Shown: positions 10,001 through 20,773 of the stretch, piece by piece
Position numbering within the stretch: position 1 is the stretch's first letter
How the letters are laid out: each line of letters opens with the position of its first letter
Assembly (NCBI GenBank): GCA_002104935.1
Contig: MCGT01000055.1
Location: forward strand, 38,787-102,786
Reading direction: 5' to 3'
Source of the DNA: Hesseltinella vesiculosa
Lineage: Eukaryota; Mucoromycota; Mucoromycetes; Mucorales; Cunninghamellaceae
DNA: 64,000 nt
Notes under the pieces: generated by a model
Databases searched by the model: none
What the model was told of the DNA's origin: nothing
The model's input: the letters and a program-made list of their open reading frames with translations, nothing else
Position numbers and translations under genes: made by a program

Positions 10001-12381
10001 CTAGGCATGAGTCGCTTGTCGAACAGCGGTGGGCAGATTGCTGGGAAAAGGGAGATCATCGTCCTCAGCGAGGAGTTTATCGGCATAGTCCTGTTGGCCA
10101 TCATGGAAGTAAGTGGCAGGTTTCTTCTTCATGACGACGTCGCTGTCAATCACCACCTGCTTAATAGAGCTGCCAGGTGTGTCGTACATGGGATCCAATA
10201 AAATGTTTTCCAAAATGCGTCTCAGGCCGCGGGCACCGGTCTTTTTGGCCAATGCGATCTCGGCCACCTTTTGCATGGCTGTTTGGCTGAATCGAAGGTC
10301 GACCTAGAACGAGAAAATGAACAGTCAATGGACCGGCCGAAATGAAGTAGGCATCCCCTCCTCGAGGCACTTGCATTGTTCAATTTGAAAAGCCCTTCGT
10401 ATTGCTTCAGGAGCGAATTCCTCGGTTCAGTCAGCACACGTACGAGATCTTTCCGTGTTAAGCTGCTGACGTTGGCAACCACTGGCAACCGACCAACAAA
10501 TTCAGGAATGAGACCAAACTGGACCAAATCTAGAATCAACGGATGACCATTATTTTGGATCGCTCATTGGACAACTCTCACAAACCTGATGGCTCCAGCA
10601 TGTCCAAAGGGTTGTCGTTCGCTTTAACATGATCGGCAGTCACTTGATCTTCGTCCTTGGCACGGATAATAGCATCAAACCCAATGGACTAGGAAGAGAA
10701 AAACCAGCCAACCGTCAATGGCACGCGCATTTTTTTTTCACTTTTCTCTCGACGTACGCCTTTTGCTGTGCGGTCATTGATGATCTTGTCCAAGCCAACA
10801 AATGCGCCACTCAGGATAAAGAGGATATTGCTGGTGTCCACGCTGAAGGTCTCGCCTTTGCCGTTGGCCATGGGGCCGTTGTTGCCACCCATTGGTATAT
10901 GCCCACCTGTGCGTCGTTGGCTAGCCCCGGTCTTATCTACAATGTTCACTACTGTACCCTCAAGCATACGTAGTAAGGACTGGATGAAAATAAACGGTCT
11001 AGGTCAACTCTTCAAATATGCCATCCATTGGTTTTTTTTTTTTTTGTTACCTGTTGCACGCCTTCACCTGACACATCGCGTGAACCAGTAGCAGCGTCTG
11101 TCCTGCGGGATATCTTGTCAATTTCATCGATAAAGACAATGCCAGTCTCGGCCCGTTTCACGTCGTAATCGCATGCCTAAGTAGAAAATAATCGAGCGGG
11201 ATGTGTGAGCGATGAATGGTAGCCTTATTTTTCCGCTGATGCACAGACCTGAAGTAGCCTGTGAATCACAGATTCCACGTCTTCACCAACATAGCCGGCT
11301 TGGGTCAGTGGTGTAGCGTCGTTGCTCTAATGAAAAGGAGTGTGACTATGTCCTTTCTTGTTTCACTCACTGGGCTTACCGAAAATGGGACTTGGAGGAT
11401 TTGGGCCAAGGTGCGGGCAAGTAGGGTTTTGCCTGGACAGATCAAGGAACGGTGATGAATAGAAAATCTTTATTTTTTTTTGTTTCAGTGTCGTTTTACC
11501 TGAGCCAGTAGGGCCAATCAACAAAACACAACTTTTTTCATGCATTGTGGGCTCCTCCTCTATTGGGTCCGATGCGGCTGACTGTTCGGAGGCAAAGGAT
11601 CCACTACGCTGTGTTTGGGGATTAAGCCACGAAGCTGGCCTAGGTTGTGCTAATTAAAAAAAGAGGTGGAGTGTTTTAATTTCGTACGCGCTGAGATGAG
11701 GGTTGTTTTTTTTTGTTGTTGTCATCACATGTTGTCACACACATTTACACGTTCCGCGGCCTCCCTTCTATTTATTTTCTCACCCATTTTATCATCTCCC
11801 TGGTCTGTCACTTACAGGAATAGTAATCCGAAGGCAAGGTAGAATGATGGATGTCCGTATTGTTGGAAAGAGTAGCGGTGGAGGTGACCATGATGGGGTT
11901 GGATGAGGTGGAGCTGCCAGGCAGCAACTGGACGGAAGGGCTGGCTTGCTGCGACGCAGGTTGGTCACGGGAGAGATTGAAACGTACCCGGTTGTAATGG
12001 TTGTAAATGGCGACAGCCAGGGTTTTTTTGGCTCTATACTGGCCTATCACATAGTCATCCAAGTGCTTCACAATCTAATATCACCCATAAAATCACAGGC
12101 AAAAAATAAGTAGACGTACGTCAGAGCCTACTTGATAAGAGCCATACCGTTCTAGGGTCAGTCAATTGCATGAACTCAAAAGAATCCTGCTCATCCTTGG
12201 GAGAGTCGGTGCTGCCAGGGTAGTCCATGCCATGGTAGTGACGGATGGAGGAAATGGGGCCAAGATGACGTTGGAAAGCATTGGACATCAAGCAACTAGT
12301 CAGCAATGCAGGCTGATGGACTGGACTAGAGGCATGCCATGACCGGATGTGTTGGTATGTCAATAAAGAGGATTTCATCAT
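10001..12381 (-). CDS. CLPX: Mitochondrial ClpX-type AAA+ unfoldase
   Basis: Ten exons read right to left: 12381-12148, 12074-11816, 11649-11500, 11432-11380, 11326-11249, 11176-11051, 10979-10758, 10688-10586, 10529-10375, 10303-10001. They give 560 aa with every phase consistent. The intron between exons 9 and 10 is GC-AG. The N-terminus ([19 protein letters not shown]) looks like a mitochondrial presequence. The core begins at [17 protein letters not shown]. It has Walker A GPTGSGKT (about 208-215), pore loop GYVGED (about 243), Walker B FIDEID (about 274), an IGF triplet (about 376) and sensor region [10 protein letters not shown]. Family role: ATP-driven unfolding of matrix proteins for ClpP, plus heme-synthesis regulation. 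The bacterial N-terminal zinc domain is absent. A Ser/Gln-rich insert of about 75 residues sits before Walker A. Confidence 0.95.
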
Positions 12382-12619
12382 GCTGAACAAGATGAAAAAG
12401 AGAAATGTGAAAAAGGGGGAGTGACAAAAAGGAACCCACTCTTTTTGACTCACACGCCTTTTTTTTCGTTCATGCATTGCGAAAGCCCGACGGTGTGTGT
12501 GAAATCACGCGCGGCCAATCAAATCCATTGCTTGGGTGGCTGCAATTTTGTGACTGAAAAAAAAAAAAAAGTTGCACTCTTTTTTTTTTTTTTTTCTTCT
12601 TCAACGATATCCCTCCAAC
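12382..12619. promoter_or_regulatory. Short divergent promoter region, ClpX / NHP2
   Basis: Only 238 bp separate the two start codons, so both genes must be driven from here. The segment has an A run, a T run and a pyrimidine-rich leader (TTTCTTCTTC) just before the NHP2 ATG. No specific factor site is claimed. Confidence 0.5.
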
Positions 12620-13259
12620 ATGGCTAAAGATAAAAAAGATAAAAAAGAAAAGAAGGTCAAGACTGAATCTTCTGAAAAGTCCACTGACAAGGTCTACTAT
12701 GTGTCTCCCATTGCTCACCCTATGGCCGATGACAAAATGTCCAAAAAGCTCTTCAAGACCGTCAAGAAAGGTAACGAAAAAGAAAAGCTTGAAGCACATC
12801 TATTGACGGCTGTGTTGCCTTTTTTCTTTTACAACGCTTATTGCATGACGATGATTCAATAGCCAGCAAAGCCAAGCATGTTTGCCGTGGCGTGAAGGAA
12901 GTGGCAAAGGCTCTTAGCAAGGGCGAAAAGGGTTTGGTGGTGATTGCTGGTGATATTTCACCAATGGATGTCATTGCTCACATGCCTGTGTTGTGCGAAG
13001 ATCACGATGTGCCTTATGTGTTTGTGCCTTCCAAGGAACAATTGGGAGAAGCTTGCGCCACCAAGCGCCCCACGTCGGTCTCCATGGTCGTGTTGGGTGG
13101 CAAGAAGAAGGATCTCAAGGCTGCCGATGATTACAAGGAGCTTTACGATGATTGCTTTGCCCAAGCCAAAAAATTGGTACAGTCAATATCTCATCAGCTT
13201 TTCCATGCCATAACTTACTTGTTTTATTGATACCCTAGGACGACGCTCTTGTTTATTAG
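12620..13259 (+). CDS. NHP2: H/ACA snoRNP protein NHP2
   Basis: Exons 12620-12770, 12863-13176 and 13239-13259 give 161 aa. NHP2 is an L7Ae-family RNA-binding core subunit of box H/ACA RNPs, which guide pseudouridylation of rRNA and snRNA in the nucleolus. The start [12 protein letters not shown] is a basic tail typical of the fungal protein. The conserved SPIAHPMA, RRGVKE-like (CRGVKEVAKAL), GLVVIAGDISPMDVIAHMPVLCED, VPYVFVPSK and LG-A-A-T-KRPTSV order is seen. The final exon adds only six residues (DDALVY), an assignment based on the AG acceptor and phase. Length matches the family (about 150-160 aa). Confidence 0.95.
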
Positions 13260-14146
13260 CTCTCTTGTACGTTCTTGTTTTTCTTATTTCCCTCATTCTC
13301 ATTTCACGCATTCACTCTCTCCATGTCTCCCCCTCTTTTTTTTTAAAAAAAAAAAAATCCCAATTTGATGTGCATAGCTTTTCTATTTAAAAAATTATAC
13401 TATAAATCAATGGCAAAAGAAAGATGTTTTTTAATTTGTGGAGGGGAAAGGGACTGGTGTTGCCATAGCAACCAACCCAGGTAATTGTGGCATTGATTCC
13501 GTGACGGACCGGAGAGAATTAGGTGTTCCGGTATGAAAACAACCGGTGACATTGGAAAAGCGGCAAAAAAAAAACAAGAGAAAATAAGCTGAGGGCGTTG
13601 GCCACGGGCTGCGTTTCCCTTTTGCACGAGTAAAGTGTGTCATTATTTTTAACTGGGTTTTTTTTTCATTCTCGCCATCTATCGAGATACAAAACGCGCA
13701 TGTTATTTATTTTTATTTTTGGTTTTTTATTGTTTGATGGTTGCACTACTCGGATTATTAATTTTTTTTTACGCCAGCTTTATTTTACGGTTGTTCTTCT
13801 CCAAGTAAAAATTGACGAACTTGCTCAAATGGCCACAGACAGGGATTCGCTCCCAATCGGGACGGCGGAGTTGAATTCACCGTTTTTTTTTTTTCCAGTC
13901 GATTGGATTTTTTTTCTTTCCTTTTTCTTTTTTACATTGCACCTGGCATCCACATCCGTTATTTACAGCATAGACATCATCCTTCTCTTCTTTTTTTTAT
14001 TTCATTGATTCATACAAGATACCATTTGGTTTTTCCTCCCATCTTTCCCCCCTTTTTTTTTAACTGTGCATCTGTCTACCACGGCTTTCTTGTTGTTCTC
14101 TCTCTTTCTCTCTGTCTCTTTATTTTAGATTGTATATTTTTGGACC
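13260..14146. other. NHP2 3' region and casein kinase leader
   Basis: This is AT- and T-rich sequence with no supported coding exon. The right half is a long pyrimidine-rich tract ending in TCTCTCTGTCTCTTTATTTTAG just before the kinase ATG, which looks like a 5' UTR intron acceptor. The upstream donor was not assigned. Confidence 0.5.
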
Positions 14147-15879
14147 ATGTCTTTGGAAGGCAAAACTGTTGGTTACAAGTACAAGCTTGGAAAGAAAATC
14201 GGTGCCGGATCCTTTGGTGAAATTTATATTGGTACGATGAATGAAGAAAAATAACAACAAAAATGAAACTTACTGGGGGATGGGAGATGTTTTTTTTTTT
14301 TTTAAAAAAAAAATCCTGTCGTCTCTGTCCGAAACTAGACTTTATTAATTTAATGTATTTGCTCATCATGTAGGCACCAACGAAACTACTAATGAAGATG
14401 TTGCTGTCAAGGTCGAAAGCAGCAAATCATCACATCCACAGTTAGAATACGAAGCCAAAGTGTACCGGCTGTTGGCTGGCGGCGTCGGCCTTCCGTTTGT
14501 CAGATATTATGGTGAAGAGCCAGGCTACCATATCATGGTACTGGATTTATTGGGTCCTTCTTTGGAAGACCTGTTCAACTATTGCAAACGACAATTCAGC
14601 CTGAAAACCGTACTATTGTTGGCTGATCAAATGGTAAAATTGCCTGTCCGAAAGACGGCGGGGAAAATGAATTCACCCTTTTTTTTGCATAGTTGTCACG
14701 AGTCGAGTATATTCATGCCAAGGGTTTTGTACATCGAGATATCAAGCCTGACAACTTTTTAATGGGCACCGGACGTCGTGGTAACCAAGTCAATATGATC
14801 GATTTTGGTCTTGCCAAACGTTTTCGAGACCCACGGTCCTTGATCCATATCCCCTATCGTGAAGGCAAAAATCTCACCGGCACTCCTCGTTATGCAAGCA
14901 TTAATACCCACCTTGGCATTGGTAGGATCTGATGAAACAAAGAATCCTCAGCTCATTTTTTTTTTCTTAGAACAATCACGTAGAGACGACCTGGAATCTT
15001 TGGGCTATATCTTGATTTACTTTTGTCGTGGCCAACTTCCTTGGCAAGGCATTCGGGCACATACCAAGAAAGAAAAATACCAGAAGATCATGGAGAAGAA
15101 AATGTCGGTGTCCCCCGAAGAACTATGTCAAGGTCTAGATGTCGAATTCTCCGTCTACTTGCAGTACATCCGTAGCTTGCGTTTTGATGCCAAGCCTGAT
15201 TACTCATATCTCCATAAGCTCTTCCGAACCGTCTTTGTGCGCCACAGTTTCAAGTATGACTATGAATTTGACTGGACTATTCGGAAAAGCGTAAGACTTA
15301 CTTGATTGGGAACAGGAAAAAAAGGGGGGAAAGGGATGCTCATCTTTTTTTTTTTTTTCGGAATGATCTCAGCAAGAAAGACTACAACTACAACAACGTT
15401 TAAAAGAAGCCAATGCCTCCAACACATCGATGCAAGCTGTCAGCACTAATCCCGTGACCATGTTACCCATGCCCAGCAACCATCCTACCCCCAACCACAC
15501 GACGTCCAACACTGCCCTCAACCCATCCACCCCCATCAGTAATGTCAACACCAGCCTTCCTCCCACCTCGTCACCCCGTCGCCACCGAGCCACCGCCAAC
15601 GTTGGCGCCGCTCCCTATTCTTTGGATTATCGACAGTCCGATGCTACCAAACGGCTTGATCACCTCATGCTACGTTATCAACAGCAGCAAAAACTATTAC
15701 AGCAATGCACTGCACCCCCTCCATCCGCCCCACCTCCCCCTCCCCCTCTTGCATTGCCCCAAGTCCCTCCGCCTCCTGCCAACAAGACCGAACTGCCTCC
15801 TTTGGCCACTGCTCTACCCACGATCCCCCATCAGCATAACCCATCTACTGATCCATTCCATTTCTACCAACACCAATAA
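14147..15879 (+). CDS. HRR25: Casein kinase 1 (delta/epsilon, Hrr25-like)
   Basis: Exons 14147-14231, 14374-14633, 14693-14921, 14971-15290 and 15373-15879 give 466 aa. The kinase domain (about 1-295) has glycine loop [13 protein letters not shown], catalytic loop [12 protein letters not shown] and [10 protein letters not shown]. It also has the CK1 hallmark [21 protein letters not shown], which replaces the usual APE motif. The C-terminal tail (about 297-466) is low complexity: Gln-rich stretches, Asn/Thr/Pro-rich repeats and a PPPPPP run, with a long Q-rich helix ([11 protein letters not shown]). Family role: constitutively active Ser/Thr kinase in DNA repair, ribosome maturation, trafficking and autophagy signalling. 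The tail usually governs localisation and autoinhibition. The stop lies 83 bp from the convergent SDHAF3 stop. Confidence 0.95.
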
Positions 15880-15962
15880 AAGAAGCACTCCTCCCCTTTG
15901 CGCACAGTTGTTATCGGTTGTGTGCTGCTGCATGTCCTGTGATCCGTCCAAGTCTACATCGT

Positions 15963-16463
15963 TTATTTCTTATCACCAAGAGTGTCCTGCAATTTGGTGC
16001 GCAGTTCATACAATTGACCGAGCTGTTCGTCGCTCATCTTGTCCAGATGGCCCTCATTCAATTTCTTGCCCATGCCATTGTCGGGTATATTGGTGAACAG
16101 GCTAGAAGCGTCCTTGTTGTCCGCCTGGACTTGAGTCTGTTCTGACAAAAGATCGAGATAGCTGAGAAAAAAAATCAAAGAGATTAGAGGGGGGGGATCG
16201 TCATTCTGGCTTTCTTCGTTTCAGACATCGTTCCTCCTGTTATGAAGGTCAAGGGATCGTACTTACTCTTGCCATTGGGTGATGAAGCCTACAATATGCA
16301 CTGGGTTGTCCGACGTTTTGTGGCGATGAAATTCAGATTTGACATAATCATCACCAAACGCCCGCATGGCTGGAGGTAGGTAGCGATGCACACGCAAGAT
16401 ACGTCGATATAAAGGAATGGGTGCGAGCAATATTCTCGTCGTATTGCTCATTGGGGCTGACAT
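15963..16463 (-). CDS. SDHAF3: Succinate dehydrogenase assembly factor 3 (ACN9/SDH7)
   Basis: Two exons on the minus strand, 16463-16267 and 16161-15963, give 131 aa. The LYR-family core is clear: [31 protein letters not shown] and then GFITQWQDYLDLL, with the splice inside QWQD. Family role: a mitochondrial matrix LYR protein that helps insert or protect the iron-sulfur subunit of complex II. The start [17 protein letters not shown] is basic and hydroxylated, suiting matrix import. Length equals the family norm. An AG acceptor lies two bases before the ATG, so there is very probably a 5' UTR intron. The upstream exon of that intron is itself open for more than 60 codons (next entry). Confidence 0.93.
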
Positions 16464-16503
16464 TGCTAAAATTATAATATAAACAGAATAAAAAAAAAAA
16501 AAC

Positions 16504-17208
16504 CTGGGCAAGGGCTCCTTGTTCTTTTGGGAATTGCCGCCCAATCAAAACGCCCTCCTCTTTTTTTTTATTGTCAACATCCGCCTGGGCCTCCAAAACG
16601 TATGCCCGAGTATCGAGGTCCCCGTCGCTTAGATTTGTGACGGAATAGGCTTTGGTTCCCATTTCGACATGATAACCTGGTGCAATGGCCCCATCCTGTT
16701 AGGGTTTATGACTTTGCACAGTTTGACAAGAGTGCTGACCTACGCTAGGTTACTGGATTTGACGGATGCACACACTTTGTCAGTTAACAGAACTTAAGAA
16801 CCGGGACGAGGCTGTGTTCAGAGAAATGCGATGCTGCTGGGGGGAACACAAGTGGGGTCATTGTTTCTTATCTAGCGCGAAATTTTAGAGAGTTTGGCGT
16901 CTTTGCACTTGGCCACACACAGCAACCAGGGCAATCACCTGCCACTGGCTTCTGGTCACCCTTGTTCTAGTCCAGTCTACCCAAAAGCGCTTCCATATTT
17001 TCACTTTCCTAGTCGCTGGCCAAGATGACTGAAGCACATTGATGGTGATCTCCTGCTTCTTGAATTTAACCAGCAAAAGCCTCGAGACAAAAGGGCTGAC
17101 CAGATCTTTGCCGTCGACAAACTCTGCCAAATGCCTCAATCTAGGGTGGGCTATAAAATGCCCGGTGGGGTTGACTCTAAATAAGCAAAGGACGATGGTC
17201 AAGAGCAC
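16504..17208 (-). CDS. Unidentified coding exons upstream of SDHAF3
   Basis: On the minus strand one open stretch (about 17175 to 17020) ends at SQWQ with a GTGATT donor. It joins in phase 0 to an exon from about 16697 to 16504, which begins [15 protein letters not shown] and ends GALAQ at a T-run intron. The pieces look coding by composition ([24 protein letters not shown]), but I do not recognise them. No convincing start was found: a short ATG exon at 17345 (MQDALLCWYG) does not join in phase. The downstream acceptor lands at the SDHAF3 ATG, where this frame stops after four codons. It may be a separate gene, an upstream ORF on the SDHAF3 transcript, or a decayed gene. Confidence 0.35.
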
Positions 17209-17477
17209 TTGTGAACAGCTATTGCATTTGCAAACTTGTCACTTATTCTGCAACATGAAAATCTCTAGTTCTTTAGCACGACTCGACACTTCGTTGCTTT
17301 GGCCGAAGAAGGACTTACCGTACCAGCACAAAAGGGCGTCTTGCATGCGCCTGATTGGTGGAGAAGGTGGCAAAAGTAGAAAAAAAAAATTGGTTGCGCG
17401 CCGCACATGTTTTTTTTCCAACCGTGTCCTTTCCCTCCTCTCGTTTCTACTTTTTTTTTTTCGTATCGTATTGGTCT

Positions 17478-20329
17478 ATGGATGAATCATCACTACCAGC
17501 CAAACGAACGCTGTATCCATTCTTTGGCCCATCGGCTTGTGGATCGTCATCATCAGCTGACGACACCAACGGCAAGGCCATGGCTGCACCCAAACCAGCC
17601 CCCAGTCCGGACAAACCAAAGATCAAGAAGCAAAAGCTCCTGGAAACGCTTCATCAAAACGGTGCCACGCTCGATGGCTTTATCATCAAACCTAAACCCA
17701 ATCCCGAGCCTGCCAAGTATTTCCAGATCTTTGCAAAGAAACCACTAGCAACTCCTTGCCCACCGCCTGCCGTGGAACCAGCTTCACCTCTCGACGATCC
17801 GGCCATGGCCAAAAAGGAAAAGAAAAAGGACAACCGAGGACGCAAAAAGAAATCCGCACCACCCAATGGCCCCTTGATTGCCTCCATGATCAAACTGCCA
17901 TTGCCTTCATCCAAGAGCCCATTTGTCGTGCACGACGATACCGATGACAGCCTGACCCAATCGCTGACCAAAATCTCTGTATCAGACGCCATCGCTCAGC
18001 CATCCAAGGCATCCGTTTGGACCGAAGCCTCCCGTTCCTATATACCTCCTCTGAAGCCTATGACATCTGCAGCCGCAGTGATAGCCAATGACAAGTCAAC
18101 GAAGCACACCAAATCCTTGCCAGCCCCTTTGCCCGATCGTGACCTGTTTATGGGTGGCCACATTCACCCGTACGACCATGTGCCAGCTTCCCTTTGCCCT
18201 GTGCGCGTTGCCGAAGCCGCTTTTCCACCATCTTTGTCCAATCGCACCGATGCTCTGTTGAAGCAAGGCCCTTCGTTTTTGGCGTCTTGGAAACACCGCT
18301 GGCAATCGCCTCCTCTGCTGGCCATGGACCAAGACTCGCCTCCGTCAGACCTGGCCGACTGCATGGCCTCTTTGGACATGGAGACCTTGATGGACCAACT
18401 ATACCCGCTGGACACCACCCCCGGCTGGCGATACCCTGCCTGCGAAGGTCTGCTCGAAGCCAAAAAGCCGCGTGATCCCACGCTGCTGTGGTGCGAAAAG
18501 TACCTCCCTTCCACGGTGGACCATTTACTCGACAACATGCAGCATCACCGGTACTTGCGAGACTGGCTCGAACGACACAAAGTGGCCACCAAACGCGATC
18601 CTGTCGTCCCCGGCAAGAAACCCACGCGTCGCCAGATGGAAAGTCACTACCAAGTCGAAGGCCAATGGCCAGTGGAAGACGATGACGACGACGATTTTAT
18701 GCCGGTGGCCAAGCCCTCCAGCCGCAAACTGGCCAAACGCAAGATCAAAAAGGATATCAACATGTGCTTGTTGGTGGGTGCGCCCGGCATTGGCAAGACC
18801 GCCAGCGTGCTGACAGCAGCCTCAGAAACTGGTTACCAAGTGTTTGAAGTCCATCCAGGTGTCCGCCGTGGCCACAAGGAAATCATGCATCTCGTTGGCG
18901 ATATGACTCAAAACCATCAAGTCCGCTTTCACCATGATGTCAAGAAAGCCCGACCTTTGGATTCCTCGGAGGACGATGCGGAAATGGACACGCCGCCTCC
19001 ACCGAAACACCAGCTGCTCACCAATTTCTTCGCCTCTAACACAACAAAACCCGCCAAACCAAAACAAGAAGCGATCGCCGCCCCGTCGTCATCGCCGTTG
19101 CCATCGTCTGCCTCCAAGCAAAGCCTGGTCTTGTTTGAACATGTCGATTTGCTGTACCCGAGTGACAAGAATTTTTGGAATGCTGTGGTTGACCTTGCAA
19201 AAATCAGCAAACGACCGATTTTATTGACATGCAATGGTAACGACAGGAGAGAGAGAAAAAAATACGATGGGGGGGACGATTGAAGAAAAAGCAAAAGGGG
19301 GGAGACAACAGGAAAACCTTATTTTTTCATGTAGACGACTCGGTCATTCCGTATGACCAACTCCAGTTGCAAGCGGTGATCCATTATGAACCTCCCCAAG
19401 AAGCCTTGCTAAAGCCCTATCTGCACCTGATATGTTTGTTGGAAGGATTTGCCATATCAAGCCAAGAGCTCCAAGGTTTGATTCATTTGATCGGGCTGGA
19501 TCTGCGTCAGCTGCTCACGACCCTGGAATTCCTTGCGCATCACCATCGTCACGCATCACCTCGAATGGTTGCACAGTCATCGTACCATCGTCACCTGACT
19601 TTATGGTTGGCCCAAATTGGGATTGGCTGGAATCAATGGTTGCATTGTGTTCCCAACTTGCAGGTGGGACCATTGACTAACCAGCTGCTGCAGCTGGACC
19701 GACTTGACAATTCGCCCGAGGACCGCGGTGAGATGTCTTTAGACGATCTGCAAACATGGTTTGATCTTCGCTCTTGGGTGGATGGCAATATGAGTCGATC
19801 CATGGAAACATTAGCCCAGGTGAAAAAAAAAAAAAAAAAAAAAAAGAGAGAGAGAGAGAAATAGAGATGATCTCCTTTTCTGTCAATTTCCCGTAGCCGA
19901 GGTTAACTTTTTATTTATTTAGGTGTCTAGTCTTGAACAGGCAGATGAAGATGAACTTTGTGGCTATGGCCATTTTAGAAAACAAGCTTCAGCATTAGAT
20001 CATTGGGAATGGGACACTCGCATGGAGACCTTGCTTTTAAATTGGCATCATCCTGATTTAGGACTGCTGGACACCATGGCTTGGGAATGCGTCCATCAAC
20101 AAAGGTAAAAAAAAAAAAAAAAAAAAGGAGTCAGCCTATTTTTACTCCCCCCCCCCAATTTTTTAGGGTAAACCAACGTCTTCAAGACCAATTAGACGCG
20201 CCAGTATTGCTAAACTATCGAACAACACGAGTGCTTGCTAAAGTAGAATGGATGGATCCGTATTATTATGAACAGTTTGACCGTTTGCGAAAGGCTCAAC
20301 GTAAATCTCGACGACGTCTCCGACCCTGA
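17478..20329 (+). CDS. ELG1: PCNA-unloading RFC-like subunit Elg1/ATAD5
   Basis: Exons 17478-19236, 19335-19819, 19923-20104 and 20167-20329 give 862 aa. Elg1 replaces Rfc1 in an RFC-like complex that removes PCNA from DNA after replication. The N-terminal ~330 residues are disordered and basic. The AAA+ core starts at LWCEKYLPSTVDHLL (about 336), with Walker A GAPGIGKT (about 434-441). Walker B is in the degenerate Elg1 form LVLFEHVD, followed by KRPILLTCND as in Elg1/ATAD5. Between the Walker motifs is a long insert with acidic residues. PCNA-binding-like motifs are visible: KRTLYPFF at residues 9-16 and HQLLTNFF near 511-518. The C-terminal third is helical (RFC collar region) and ends in a basic RKSRRRLRP tail. 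Confidence 0.88.
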
Positions 20330-20773
20330 ATCAAAGTTTCCCATTTCGGTTTATTTGTTGCACTTGCGAGCTTCTAGAGCCATGATGATAATAAAAAAGG
20401 GTTTCCTTTTTTTGAGAATCAATGCGCTTGCTTTACAACTTGGTGGTAGTCATTTGCCCGCGCCTCCTTTTTTCTGCTGACCATCCTAAAAAAAATAACT
20501 GCGCTTCTTTTCAACCTCTTCTTCTTTTTCTATTTTTTTCTTTCTGTGCGCTTTGCTTGTTTGTTGTTTCTTCTGCCATCTTTTTTTTTTTATTTATTTT
20601 ATGCTTGTGTAGAATCCAAGTGCACTCTACGGCTTACTTTGTGTATTTATTTTTGCCCACCCTCCTTGTCCCCCGCCCCACCCCACCCCTTTATCGTTCC
20701 ACCTTTTTATTTGATACTCATTTCGAACAATAACAACAACAACAATAATAATAATAACAATAGCAACAAAACT

